A DNA stretch of 47,449 nucleotides from Oribacterium sp. UBA3737 (GCA_002371295.1 DFGZ01000174.1:1-47449); one strand, 5' to 3'. Positions 8,413-17,214 are shown, counted from the stretch's first letter. The notes: generated by a model not told the origin, from the letters alone. Program-made: numbers and translations.

Positions 8413-9159
8413 ATGGCTGAAAAGCAAAGAATATTAATTGTTGATGATGATACCTCTATTTCTGAACTCGTCTCCTTATATCTTGAAAAGGAGATGTTCG
8501 ATACCATGTGTGCAGAGGACGGCGAGGAGGCCCTCAGGCTCTTTCCTGAATACAAGCCGAATCTTGTTATCCTCGATCTCATGCTTCCGGGAATAGACGG
8601 TTACGAGGTCTGCAGAAGGCTCCGTGCCATAAGCCCTATTCCTGTCATCATGCTTTCCGCAAAGGGTGAGACCTTTGACAAGGTACTCGGACTTGAGCTG
8701 GGCGCAGACGACTATATGATAAAGCCATTTGAATCCAAGGAGCTGGTGGCGAGAGTTAAGGCAGTCCTCAGAAGATATACCCACGAACAGTCTTTGGATG
8801 CAGCTCCGGAAGCAGCACGCTCCCACTCACAGAATGAGGGAGAGGAGACCCTCAGAAGCGGCAGCTTTATAGAATACACAGACCTCATCATAAACAAGAC
8901 CAACTATTCCGTATTCTATAAGGGGCATGCAGTGGAGATGCCTCCAAAGGAACTTGAACTTCTGTTCTTCCTTGCGTCCTCTCCGAATCAGGTGTTCACC
9001 AGAGAGCAGCTCCTGGATCATATCTGGGGCTATGAATTCGCAGGTGACAGCCGTACTGTTGACGTACACATAAAGCGTCTCCGCGAGAAGATCTCAGGGA
9101 ACACCGAGTGGGAGATCTCTACAGTCTGGGGAATCGGCTACAAGTTCAGAGTAGGCTGA
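8413..9159 (+). CDS. OmpR/PhoB-family response regulator
   Basis: The 248-residue protein has a receiver domain at 1-120 with the acidic pocket D11-D13, phospho-acceptor D55 (VILDLMLPG), Ser/Ala-Lys switch LSAK84 and K104 (YMIKPFE). A poorly conserved linker (~122-148) is followed by a winged-helix DNA-binding domain (VEMPPKELELLFFLA ... SRTVDVHIKRLREKI ... TVWGIGYKF). It should be a DNA-binding transcription regulator activated by phosphorylation. A strong GGGGGGAG ribosome site lies 2-3 bases before the ATG. It sits 18 bases after mutS2. Its likely partner kinase is the convergent gene directly downstream, which is an unusual orientation for a pair. Target genes are unknown. Confidence 0.93.
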   Translation: MAEKQRILIVDDDTSISELVSLYLEKEMFDTMCAEDGEEALRLFPEYKPNLVILDLMLPGIDGYEVCRRLRAISPIPVIMLSAKGETFDKVLGLELGADDYMIKPFESKELVARVKAVLRRYTHEQSLDAAPEAARSHSQNEGEETLRSGSFIEYTDLIINKTNYSVFYKGHAVEMPPKELELLFFLASSPNQVFTREQLLDHIWGYEFAGDSRTVDVHIKRLREKISGNTEWEISTVWGIGYKFRVG

Positions 9160-9240
9160 GAAATCTTTTGAGTCAAAAATAATATGATATAAGTCAAGCT
9201 GTCAGAGTCAATTCTCAGACATCTGCAATTTAGAGCAACA

Positions 9241-9273
9241 AAAAGCGAACGGCATTTTAACCGTTCGCTTTTT
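9241..9273. terminator. Bidirectional terminator between response regulator and histidine kinase
   Basis: A perfect stem AAAAGCGAACGG (9241-9252) / CCGTTCGCTTTT (9261-9272) encloses an 8-base loop, with T tracts in both directions. The stop codon of the kinase gene (9274-9276) touches the T run, so the two convergent genes share this one terminator. Confidence 0.9.
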
Positions 9274-10692
9274 TTATACTTCATCGTTCTGTTCCGGATA
9301 GTATGCCGGCGGTAAGGTAAATACAAACTCCGTTCCAACGCCCTCCGTTGAGATGCAGTCGATATTCTCCCCATGGGCATTGATGATAGACTTGACTATA
9401 CTGAGCCCCAGTCCGGTACCATGTTTGTCCTTGCCTCTGGACTGATCCGCCTTATAAAATCTGTCCCAAATCTTACCGAGATCCGCCTTCGGTATGCCGA
9501 TACCGGTGTCCTTCACGGAAATGAACACCCTGTTCCCTCTTATTCCTGTCTTGATGGAAATTGAGGATTTCGGATTACTGAATTTCAGTGCATTGTCTAT
9601 GAGATTGTATAGCACCTGCTGTATCTTAGAGTAGTCAGCATAGACCATCTCCTTTTTCTCTGCGAAGGTCAGTTCGAACACCATCTCCTTCTTCTGGCAG
9701 GTCATCTCAAAGCTTGCGCAGACATCCCTTATGACCCTGTTGATGTCAAAGTTTGTTCTGCTGAGAAATCCCTTTTTATCCAGAGAACCGAGATTCAGCA
9801 TGGACTGTGTCAGCTTTGTCAGTCTTTCGGTCTCGGATATAAGTCTCCTCAGATATTTCTCCTCCAGCTCCTTCGGCACAGTACCGTCAAGTATGGCCTC
9901 AAGATAACCTTTAATGGAAGTAAGAGGTGATCGGAAATCATGACTGACATTGGCGATGAACTGTCTCTGATAGTCATCCGCCTTGGAAATTTCATCTGAC
10001 ATGAAATTCAGGGTCTCCGCAAGGTATCCCATCTCATCACGGGAGTTAGTCTCTATCTTATATGTATAATCTCCCGCCGCATATCTGGTAGCTCCTATGG
10101 TTATCTTTTTCAGAGGCCTGTAGACGATGATGTAAAATACCAGCAGGATTCCCACGGATAACAGAAAGATAATAAGGGCAGTAACATATACTATGTTAAG
10201 TATCTCATACTGTGACGAAAGGATATTCTGCTCCGAATTGTGAATGATCACATATCCGCTGGTGGTATAGCCTCTTGTGACCGGCGCCATGACCGTCAGT
10301 ACCTCCGACGGGAACATATCGTGATAAGTTCCCACCTCATATCTGCTTCCGGTACGTGTGGTATCAAAGTTCTCTATCTGCCGGCCTTTATACCCCTTTT
10401 TATTAGCGTCGCTGAGTATCTTTCCGTTTCTGTCCACTATCCATATGTCTACATGAAGGAAGGTGGATACGGCATTCATCTGCTCATTGACAACATCCTC
10501 GCTCAGACTCGTATCCCTGGTTTCAGAATAGGTCGTAGCTATAAGAGTCGCCTCACTGTAGAGGCTGTTGGCCTGTTCCTGCAAGAGATACCTGTAGGTA
10601 AGCCTCGAAGCGAACAGCGCCACCACCGTAAATCCCAGGACTCCGAATATGATATACGCTGCAATAAATTTGATAAATAACGATTTTTTCAA
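9274..10692 (-). CDS. Sensor histidine kinase (HAMP, HisKA, HATPase)
   Basis: The 472-residue protein has a first membrane segment at ~8-28 (FIAAYIIFGVLGFTVVALF), an extracytoplasmic sensor region of ~130 residues, and a second segment at ~163-187. A HAMP linker, a HisKA domain with the phospho-accepting H251 (ANVSHDFRSPLTS), and a HATPase_c domain follow (N box QVLYNLIDNALKFS, G1 DTGIGIP, G2 GTGLGLSI). It should autophosphorylate and pass phosphate to the OmpR-type regulator ending opposite it. The start codon is TTG at 10692; no ATG is available nearby and its ribosome site (GGGCAG) is weak, so expression may be low or coupled to glk, 30 bases upstream. Ligand unknown. Confidence 0.93.
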   Translation of the reverse strand: MKKSLFIKFIAAYIIFGVLGFTVVALFASRLTYRYLLQEQANSLYSEATLIATTYSETRDTSLSEDVVNEQMNAVSTFLHVDIWIVDRNGKILSDANKKGYKGRQIENFDTTRTGSRYEVGTYHDMFPSEVLTVMAPVTRGYTTSGYVIIHNSEQNILSSQYEILNIVYVTALIIFLLSVGILLVFYIIVYRPLKKITIGATRYAAGDYTYKIETNSRDEMGYLAETLNFMSDEISKADDYQRQFIANVSHDFRSPLTSIKGYLEAILDGTVPKELEEKYLRRLISETERLTKLTQSMLNLGSLDKKGFLSRTNFDINRVIRDVCASFEMTCQKKEMVFELTFAEKKEMVYADYSKIQQVLYNLIDNALKFSNPKSSISIKTGIRGNRVFISVKDTGIGIPKADLGKIWDRFYKADQSRGKDKHGTGLGLSIVKSIINAHGENIDCISTEGVGTEFVFTLPPAYYPEQNDEV

Positions 10693-10722
10693 TGTTTATC
10701 TGCCCACAAAATCTCTACGCCA

Positions 10723-11676
10723 TCACTCGTTGCCAAGCACCATTCTTGCGCTTCCGTATATTCCGGCATCGTTACCGAGTGTTGCAAGTGTTATATCAGC
10801 CTTGTCCTTAAGAAGCGGTGTGAGCTCCTCATAATGCTTTCTGATACCATCTATGAGATACTCTCCTGCCTTTGAAACTCCTCCGCCGATAACATAAAGC
10901 TCAGGATCGGCCACCATTGAAACCTGAGCAAGAACAAGTGCCAGGAATCTCAAACTCGTTCCGAGGCTCTTCTCAGCCAGGGCATCTCCTGCCTTTGCGC
11001 AATCACAAACATCCTTTGCTGTCAATGCGTCTCCGAAATCTCTCATGGATGAAGCCTCATCTGAAGCCGCAAGCACACGCTTAGCCTCACGAACTATACC
11101 GGTTGCACTTGCCACCTGTTCAAGGCATCCGTGTCCTCCGCAGTTACACTGCTCCTTCTCATCTTCTCTCACATGGATGTGTCCTATCTCTGCTCCGGCT
11201 CCATGAACACCTGCAACTATATGACCGTTCATGATCAGTCCGCCGCCTACACCTGTTCCGAGAGTAACCATAAGTATGTTCTCGTGGCCTTTTCCGCCGC
11301 CCTGCCACATTTCGCCAAGAGCAGCAACATTGGCATCGTTTCCTGCCGCGCATCTGATGTTTCCACCCATAAGCTCCTGCATCTCCTTTGCAGGCCAGTG
11401 GTCGTGCCATCCGAGGTTAACGCATACATGAACATATCCGTTTGGCTCAACAGGACCGGGAACACCGATGCCTATACCTTCGATATCATTGAGTTCTATT
11501 GACTTTTCTGCAAGATGCGCCTTAAGGGAATCTGCTACGTCAGGTAAGATGTATCTTCCTTCCTCTTCCTTTCTTGTCGGAACCTCCCACTTGTCCATGA
11601 GAACACCTGTGATAGTAAAGATACCGCACTTTACCGTAGTCCCTCCAACGTCAATGCCCACAACATACTGATTCAT
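10723..11676 (-). CDS. glk: ROK-family glucokinase
   Basis: From the ATG at 11676 (ribosome site GGAGGGG) the protein has 317 residues, the normal length for ROK glucokinases. The N-terminal phosphate motif is GIDVGGTTVKCGIF, the catalytic aspartate lies in GNDANVAALGE, and the ROK zinc site is CNCGGHGCLEQVAS. It phosphorylates glucose to glucose-6-phosphate in the cytoplasm with ATP. It lies between a DUF5711 gene and the histidine kinase on the same strand, possibly one transcript. A hairpin upstream (11761-11811) could shape the mRNA between it and the preceding gene. A longer in-frame start at 11766 has no ribosome site. Confidence 0.93.
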   Translation of the reverse strand: MNQYVVGIDVGGTTVKCGIFTITGVLMDKWEVPTRKEEEGRYILPDVADSLKAHLAEKSIELNDIEGIGIGVPGPVEPNGYVHVCVNLGWHDHWPAKEMQELMGGNIRCAAGNDANVAALGEMWQGGGKGHENILMVTLGTGVGGGLIMNGHIVAGVHGAGAEIGHIHVREDEKEQCNCGGHGCLEQVASATGIVREAKRVLAASDEASSMRDFGDALTAKDVCDCAKAGDALAEKSLGTSLRFLALVLAQVSMVADPELYVIGGGVSKAGEYLIDGIRKHYEELTPLLKDKADITLATLGNDAGIYGSARMVLGNE

Positions 11677-11760
11677 AACAGCCCCTCCGTAATAATGTTT
11701 TTTGAGATAATATTTAAGCGTGAGCCAAAAAAACTTTAACTCACTATATAATGCTGCAAA

Positions 11761-11811
11761 GGTCAAAAAGTCTTACTCCCTGCCCATGCAGGGAGCCAAA
11801 ACTTCTTGACC
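11761..11811. repeat. Nested hairpin between DUF5711 gene and glk
   Basis: The inner stem CCCTGC / GCAGGG closes a 4-base loop (CCAT). The outer arms GGTCAAAAAGT (11761-11771) and ACTTCTTGACC (11801-11811) pair with one mismatch. There is no T run after the stem on the minus strand, so it looks more like an mRNA-stability or processing hairpin inside an operon than a terminator. Confidence 0.5.
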
Positions 11812-11817
11812 CGCTCA

Positions 11818-13098
11818 TTACTTTAATTTAATCGACTCCATATATCCGGAGCTTCCTATGAGCACGTCCAGCCCTAACGGACCTGCCGCCTTGGAAACTG
11901 CGCTCACCTTTGAAATCGGCCTGTCTATACTTCCGTCGAACTTTATGTTGCCACTCATATCATAGACTCTCAGGTTCTTGTCATTATAAAGAAATACCAT
12001 TCCCTGATCTATGTCAAAGCCGGAAACATTGAAAGAAACCGGCACCGTAAAAACCATCTGTCCGTTCACACGATACACTGTAAGATTGTATGCCTCAGGT
12101 GTATTTTCGTCTGAATTCAATGTAACGGTTCCTACATAGTCATCCGAATATGATATGGCTTTTATTGTATCTTCTATGGCTACATTCTGCAAAAGTTCAG
12201 GACTCGTGAGAACCTTGGTGCTGAAAAATGCAATGCCGCCGTCATAAAATGCCTGCGCATAGGTATTGTCGGAAAAATGTACACGACCGGTCAGATGTCC
12301 GGCGAAATCATCGGTGAAACCTCCGACCACTCGGTTGCTTCCGGCATTTTGGCCTACCTCGTCAAGGTTGTAGAAAATGATCTTGTTGCCGATAGTGCCA
12401 TTGTCAATATATGCGAAGGACACGATAAGCTCTGTTCCGTCCGGGGATACCGCAATATCTATAGGATAACCATCTCCGTCCAGAATCGACTTTATGGAGA
12501 TATCAAGGGCAGCTCCTTCTCTGGTGAATACTGTAATATAGCTTGCCGAGGAATCCTCCAAAAGAGCATAAACAACACCCGTCTCAGCTATGGACAGCTT
12601 GTTGATGGGGAGGTTGGTCTCCGCCTGTCCTGTGGTACCGGAAGTGTTCATGATGAAGATCGATGTCTTTCCCTGATCTCCTATCGCACAATAATCACCG
12701 TTAACAGTCACACAGGGGTTGTTCATCTCAAAGGCCTGATTCCATATGATTTTTCCGGCAGAATTGATATAAGTCGCTCCGTCTCTCGTAACCTTCAGGA
12801 AACCGTCTGCATAAATCTGATAGTCCTCATAATCCGACTCAACAGCTCCTGCATCCGCAGTCATGTCAACCGACCAGTTCACACTGAAGCCCTGATACCT
12901 CCTGCGAAGAAGATAATAGGTCACCGCAGCCAGTGCCATGACTATGATAACAGCCAGAATGATAAATATGATCCGTCTCGATCCCTTATTCTTCCTTAAG
13001 TCACGATTCTGTTTTGCTTCCTGCTGCTTGAGCCGATCTGTATCAACTATCCTCTTTCTCAGCTCGTTTTTTCTGTTTTCTCTGTATGTATCAGCCAT
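11818..13098 (-). CDS. DUF5711 family membrane-anchored beta-propeller-like protein
   Basis: The 426-residue protein has a very basic cytoplasmic N-terminus (~45 residues, rich in K/R), one membrane segment (IIFIILAVIIVMALAAVTYYL), and a long extracytoplasmic part. That part contains repeated beta-strand blocks of the kind seen in propellers (GFLKVTRDGATYINSAGKII, TVNGDYCAIGDQGKTSIFIM, IDIAVSPDGTELIVSF). It fits DUF5711, a family common in Lachnospiraceae with no known function. Its place behind a wall-binding protein and a nucleotidyltransferase suggests a cell-envelope role, which is inference. The ribosome site before the ATG is weak (AGAAG). Confidence 0.75.
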   Translation of the reverse strand: MADTYRENRKNELRKRIVDTDRLKQQEAKQNRDLRKNKGSRRIIFIILAVIIVMALAAVTYYLLRRRYQGFSVNWSVDMTADAGAVESDYEDYQIYADGFLKVTRDGATYINSAGKIIWNQAFEMNNPCVTVNGDYCAIGDQGKTSIFIMNTSGTTGQAETNLPINKLSIAETGVVYALLEDSSASYITVFTREGAALDISIKSILDGDGYPIDIAVSPDGTELIVSFAYIDNGTIGNKIIFYNLDEVGQNAGSNRVVGGFTDDFAGHLTGRVHFSDNTYAQAFYDGGIAFFSTKVLTSPELLQNVAIEDTIKAISYSDDYVGTVTLNSDENTPEAYNLTVYRVNGQMVFTVPVSFNVSGFDIDQGMVFLYNDKNLRVYDMSGNIKFDGSIDRPISKVSAVSKAAGPLGLDVLIGSSGYMESIKLK

Positions 13099-13157
13099 TA
13101 AATACTTCTAATCCATCCTGCCTAAAAATCTTTTGGGAAGCCCCGAAAAAAGCTCCC

Positions 13158-14078
13158 TCAATATAAGCTGGCGGGATATTCACCCTTCTCTACCAGCTCA
13201 CGCAGAGACTTCTCAACAGCCTCCTTGTCCTCTGCATATGTAACTCCGAACCACTTATCATGATCCTTAAGCACTTTCACACTTGCCTTTCCGGAAAGCA
13301 TAAGCTTGCCTACTTCCTGAGGAAGAAGATACTCGGATTTCATTTCTTCTCCATGTGCATCAAGCCATGCAGGGAAATTCTCTGCCAGAGTATCCAGAAA
13401 ACTGCTTGGGAATCCGAACATATTCATGGAAACGATTGCATCTCCGTCAACACGGACCTCGTTTCCGCCTCCATCAGTACCAACCAGACTTCCGTCTGCA
13501 AGCTTTGCTATATCATAGGTCTCATTGATTTCCTTAAGGCAATCATCATCACCCATCTTGCATACTCCGCGGTTAACTGTACCGTTATCTGAGAGTGTGT
13601 TGCCGACAATGTATCCGGCCATACACATATCAAATACCGGCGCATCCTCATTCATCTCATTTACGAGGTAATCATGAATGAGTCTGAATCCTTCTTTTCC
13701 ATAAAAATCATCTGCATTGATAACTGCGAAAGGACAGTCTATAAGCTCTCGAACCTGAATGAGGGCATGAGCTGTTCCCCAGGGCTTTGTTCTTCCGTCA
13801 GGAACACTGTAGCCCTCAGGAAGCATGTCAATCTCCTGAAAAGCGTACTCGCACTTTGCTATCTTCTCAATACGATTGCCTATAATCTCGCGAAAATCCT
13901 TCTCTATATCCTTTCGGATGATGAAAACGATCTTATCAAATCCTGCCTCCAGTGCATCGTGGATGGAATAATCCATGATGATCTCTCCTGAAGGACCAAG
14001 CTTCGCAAGCTGCTTGATTCCTCCTCCAAAACGTGAGCCAAGTCCTGCCGCCATTATTACGAGTGCTGTTTTTTTCAT
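13158..14078 (-). CDS. Nucleotidyltransferase (sugar-nucleotide / LicC-like fold)
   Basis: From the ATG at 14078, with AGGAG eleven bases upstream, the protein has 306 residues. The N-terminus MKKTALVIMAAGLGSRFGGG is the nucleotide-binding signature of the NTP-transferase superfamily. KQLAKLGPSGE and the metal site INADDFYG follow. Such enzymes join NTP to a sugar phosphate or to phosphocholine. The gene 25 bases upstream encodes a protein with choline-binding-type repeats, so a role in decorating a wall polymer is possible, but the substrate cannot be read from the sequence. No second catalytic domain is present. Confidence 0.8.
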   Translation of the reverse strand: MKKTALVIMAAGLGSRFGGGIKQLAKLGPSGEIIMDYSIHDALEAGFDKIVFIIRKDIEKDFREIIGNRIEKIAKCEYAFQEIDMLPEGYSVPDGRTKPWGTAHALIQVRELIDCPFAVINADDFYGKEGFRLIHDYLVNEMNEDAPVFDMCMAGYIVGNTLSDNGTVNRGVCKMGDDDCLKEINETYDIAKLADGSLVGTDGGGNEVRVDGDAIVSMNMFGFPSSFLDTLAENFPAWLDAHGEEMKSEYLLPQEVGKLMLSGKASVKVLKDHDKWFGVTYAEDKEAVEKSLRELVEKGEYPASLY

Positions 14079-14103
14079 TTCTGATACTCCTAACCAATTA
14101 AAA

Positions 14104-15258
14104 CTAATATCCGAGCCATGCCCCGTCCGCACCCACATGAAGTCCGTCAGGGGTTACAGTATTGGTAAGCATAGCTCCAAAGGTACCATCATGCTGTTCA
14201 TTAAAATAGTACCATTTGTTATTTATCTTCCACCATCCGTGGAGCACCGCTCCATAGGTAGAACCTTGTGTTGTATTCAGCAGATACCATCTGCCGTTGA
14301 CCCGCTGCAGTCCTGTGAGCATGGCTCCGTTAGACCCCAGCAGATACCAGTTTACTCCATCCGGGCATATCCATCCAGTTATAAATTGGCCATTTTGCAG
14401 ATAATACCAGTCATTCATGTACTGCATCCATGCACCCTCGGAAGAATTAACTGTTCCGGGAACATTCTGAATATTGAATCCCGGGCCGAAAACCTTCTCT
14501 GCACTGTTCTTCACACTTGTGGTGGAGGAACTGGTGGTCAGAGAATTGGATCTTGCCACCGGAATGTTAAAAGTATAATCCGACGAACTCTTATCGTCAT
14601 CTACACTTCCATCATTCGTCACATACTGTGAATTGGCTATGAACTTTCCTCCCTCTCCGCTGGCCTGAGCCTGTACCGAAATATGCTTAAGCGTCTTATT
14701 CCCGCTGTTATAGCTGGAAATATTGACCTTATGCTTTGAGTTGGTAACAGTGGTATGGGTCTCGTGTTCTTCCCCTTCGTTGTCATCCCAGTAGATATAT
14801 ACGGAATACTTATCCGCATGATCGACCTTGCCCCAGCTTATCTCATTACCAGTTTCATTGAAATTTGTCGGATTCTTCAGTACATAGAACGGAAATGTGG
14901 TCGCTTTTACACGTATGTGGTCTGAAGTTCTTGACTGTATGGTCACGGTGGTCGCTGCATTGACCTCTACAGCACAGTTGGACGAAAAGGTGTATCCGCC
15001 GGCCGGACGCACATCTATAGTATAAGTGTATGACGTCTTGGGTGTCTTCTTATCACCCGATGTGCTGTAATCATATACAAAATATGTTGAGTCATAGGTA
15101 CCAGGTTCCTCACCTGACGCCAGTTCTCCGGCGCCCATAATGGCTTCGTTATCCGGTGAAAGATCAAGCCGGACCGTACTGATCTCAGATGCAAACGATG
15201 ACAGTGCAAATGCTGTCATAAACGCCGCTGTTACCATGATAATCTTATGTAACTTCAC
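14104..15258 (-). CDS. Secreted protein with C-terminal cell-wall-binding (CW/choline-binding) repeats
   Basis: The 384-residue protein has a signal peptide (IIMVTAAFMTAFALSSFASE). Its ~240-residue middle part is beta-rich and resembles a fibronectin-like segment (VDHADKYSVYIYWDDNEGEE). Four or so aromatic-glycine repeats end the chain (WYYLQNGQFITGWICPDG, WYLLGSNGAMLTGLQRVNG, WYLLNTT, WYYFNEQHDGTFGAML). These bind choline-bearing or glucan polymers in other Gram-positives. Translation starts at GTG 15258 behind the strong site GGAGGGGGAGGGA. A promoter lies about 100 bases upstream. It is the first gene of a likely operon with the nucleotidyltransferase, DUF5711, glk and the kinase. Confidence 0.82.
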   Translation of the reverse strand: MKLHKIIMVTAAFMTAFALSSFASEISTVRLDLSPDNEAIMGAGELASGEEPGTYDSTYFVYDYSTSGDKKTPKTSYTYTIDVRPAGGYTFSSNCAVEVNAATTVTIQSRTSDHIRVKATTFPFYVLKNPTNFNETGNEISWGKVDHADKYSVYIYWDDNEGEEHETHTTVTNSKHKVNISSYNSGNKTLKHISVQAQASGEGGKFIANSQYVTNDGSVDDDKSSSDYTFNIPVARSNSLTTSSSTTSVKNSAEKVFGPGFNIQNVPGTVNSSEGAWMQYMNDWYYLQNGQFITGWICPDGVNWYLLGSNGAMLTGLQRVNGRWYLLNTTQGSTYGAVLHGWWKINNKWYYFNEQHDGTFGAMLTNTVTPDGLHVGADGAWLGY

Positions 15259-15355
15259 TTAAATCCCTCCCCCTCCAAAACTTATATGAGAATGATTTTC
15301 TATGGGTTTCCCACCAACCTGTACACTCGATTCATCTCCATTTATAGCTCTTTTT

Positions 15356-15383
15356 ATTGTATCATATTTTGCATTTACTTCAA
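15356..15383 (-). promoter_or_regulatory. Sigma-A-type promoter of the wall-binding protein operon
   Basis: On the minus strand, TTGAAG, a 16-base spacer and TACAAT lie about 100 bases before the GTG start of the wall-binding protein gene. The two hexamers are close to consensus. Confidence 0.55.
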
Positions 15384-15389
15384 ATTATA

Positions 15390-15431
15390 AAGGGTGTGCC
15401 TCCCCTCAAAAATAAAGGAAAGCACACCCTT
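15390..15431 (-). terminator. Terminator of the NSS symporter gene
   Basis: The 10-base arms AAGGGTGTGC / GCACACCCTT pair perfectly around a 22-base loop, just after the symporter stop codon. The T tract on the minus strand is modest (TTTATAATTT). It also lies directly upstream of the next promoter. Confidence 0.65.
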
Positions 15432-15441
15432 AATCAAAATA

Positions 15442-16815
15442 TCACATACTTATAAGTCCGAATACGCTGGCAACCGATGAGAACAGAATGATGACAACAA
15501 AGAAAGGGCAAAGGTACTTGATCATAAAATCAAATACAGGCTTACGGCGGAAACGCTTGCCCTCAAGCATGACCTCCTCTGCGATCTTGTCAATGTTCAC
15601 AACACGCACGATAAGAAGACATGTACACATAGCAGCTACTGGCATCATTACAGAGTTTGTAAGGAAGTCAAAGAAATCAAGGAACTGCATTCCGATGATG
15701 GTCACTGTATCAAGCGGACCATAACCGAGAGCTGAAAGTGTTCCGAGGACCATCATGATAACACCTGTAAATACTGTGGATCTTCTTCTGCTCCAGTGAA
15801 GTTCATCCTCAAATGTAGAAACCGCCGACTCACTGAGTGCGATAGCAGAAGTAAGAGCGGCAAAAAGTACAAGTACAAAGAAAAGGATTCCCATAGGTGC
15901 GCCCAGTCCCATGCTTGCAAAAATCTTAGGCATGGTGATGAACATAAGTGAAGGTCCTGCCTGAAGGTTTTCCGCAGCCGAATCACCTGAAAATGCAAAT
16001 ACCGCCGGAATGATCATAAGACCTGCCATGATAGCGATGGCTGTGTCAAATATCTCAACCTGCTCTGTAGCCTCTTCGATGGAAACCTCCTTCTTCATAT
16101 AAGATCCGAAGGTAACGAGGATACCCATAGCGATAGACAGAGAGTAGAACATCTGTCCCATGGCGGAAACCACAGTCATCCATGAGAAATTCTTTGGATT
16201 AGGAATAAGGAAATACTTTATTCCTGCCACAGCACCCGGTCTTGTCATTGAGTAGCCTGCTATGATCACGGCAAGTACAACAAGTATGGGCATCATAAAC
16301 TTGGACACTCTCTCGATACCGTTCTGTACACCCAGATAAATGATGGTAAGAACAGCAAGAGAAAAAACAAGGAAACAAACTTCAACCTGGAAGCCATCTG
16401 TAATGAAGCTTGTAAAGTATCCGTCAGTTGCAAGGTTCTCAACACCGCCGCCTACGAAATACTCCGCAAGATATCTGACTACCCAGCCGCCGATAACACT
16501 GTAGTAAGGAACTATCAGTATAGGAATGATTGCATTGATCCATCCGCTCAGGCTGAACTGCCAGCCATGTCCGAAGTGATTAAAAGCTCCCACCGGTGAT
16601 TTCTTGGTCATTCTTCCGAGGGCTGTCTCCGCAATGATCATTGTGTAGCCAAAGGTGACTGCCAAAAGGATATAGATGATAAGGAAAATACCTCCGCCGT
16701 ATTTTGCGGCAAGATACGGGAATCTCCAGATATTTCCCAAACCAACTGATGCGCCGGCTGCTGACAGTACATAGCCCAGCTTGCCGGAAAATTTGCTTCT
16801 TTTCTTTTTGTTCAT
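15442..16815 (-). CDS. Sodium-dependent amino-acid symporter, NSS (SNF/LeuT) family
   Basis: From the ATG at 16815 (ribosome site GGAGG) the protein has 457 residues, typical for bacterial NSS carriers with 11-12 membrane helices. TM1 carries the hallmark GLGNIWRFPYLAAKYGGG with the unwound substrate/sodium site. It imports amino acids with Na+ (LeuT, TnaT, MhsT and Tyt1 are relatives). The gene is preceded by a T-box leader, so its expression responds to charging of one tRNA. Reading that leader suggests Trp (UGG) or Ile (AUC) as the sensed amino acid; I could not decide between them. It appears to be a single-gene unit ended by a terminator. Confidence 0.93.
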   Translation of the reverse strand: MNKKKRSKFSGKLGYVLSAAGASVGLGNIWRFPYLAAKYGGGIFLIIYILLAVTFGYTMIIAETALGRMTKKSPVGAFNHFGHGWQFSLSGWINAIIPILIVPYYSVIGGWVVRYLAEYFVGGGVENLATDGYFTSFITDGFQVEVCFLVFSLAVLTIIYLGVQNGIERVSKFMMPILVVLAVIIAGYSMTRPGAVAGIKYFLIPNPKNFSWMTVVSAMGQMFYSLSIAMGILVTFGSYMKKEVSIEEATEQVEIFDTAIAIMAGLMIIPAVFAFSGDSAAENLQAGPSLMFITMPKIFASMGLGAPMGILFFVLVLFAALTSAIALSESAVSTFEDELHWSRRRSTVFTGVIMMVLGTLSALGYGPLDTVTIIGMQFLDFFDFLTNSVMMPVAAMCTCLLIVRVVNIDKIAEEVMLEGKRFRRKPVFDFMIKYLCPFFVVIILFSSVASVFGLISM

Positions 16816-16870
16816 TTTAAGCCTCCAAAAAATATGCTGCCGGGACAAATAGAACAGCAGAACTGTCCGA

Positions 16871-16914
16871 TTTCGCGTTGGCTGTCAAATGGCCATTCAA
16901 CAGCCAACGCGAAA
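16871..16914. repeat. 15-bp perfect hairpin between T-box terminator and symporter start
   Basis: Arms 16871-16885 (TTTCGCGTTGGCTGT) and 16900-16914 are perfectly complementary around a 14-base loop that itself contains the palindrome AATGGCCATT. It lies on the minus-strand transcript just after the T-box terminator's T run and before the ribosome site. It has no T run of its own. It is not part of the standard T-box fold. Confidence 0.65.
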
Positions 16915-17208
16915 AAAAGCCCGGGAGCTTTTTACTCCCGGGACGCAAAATCATATCGCGCGGTACCACCCGACTTCAGGACTATGTCCTGCACTCATGG
17001 ATCTGACAATCCATTTCCCTGTAACGTGGGATCTACGTCAGCCTTTACTGGACAACCAAAAATAGATTGTCGTTCAAAGCTGCAGCTCGGGAGTGATAAG
17101 CCATTCACCATCCTCGCGATGATCACACCATCCATCGCTCTCTGAAGAGAACTTCCGCGAACGCTCTTCTCCTTCAACGCTTTTACGCTTTAAATTATTC
17201 AATTACTT
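16912..17208 (-). promoter_or_regulatory. T-box riboswitch (tRNA-sensing leader) of the NSS symporter
   Basis: The minus-strand leader carries the T-box core GGGTGGTACCGCG (16959-16971), which pairs with an uncharged tRNA end. It is followed by a terminator (CCCGGGAG / CTCCCGGG, 16920-16942, then seven Ts). Stem I spans roughly 17050-17190 with the AGAGAGC element and the distal hairpin GCGATG / CATCGC. The specifier region reads GAATGGCTTATCACTCC. The triplet UGG (Trp) follows GAA, as in the loop-E layout. AUC (Ile) followed by A and the closing stem fits the position rule. The two readings conflict, so I leave the amino acid open. Confidence 0.93.
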
Positions 17209-17214
17209 AATATA

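Noticed and set aside
12277..12999. 240-residue plus-strand ORF
   Set aside because: Antisense to DUF5711, no family features.
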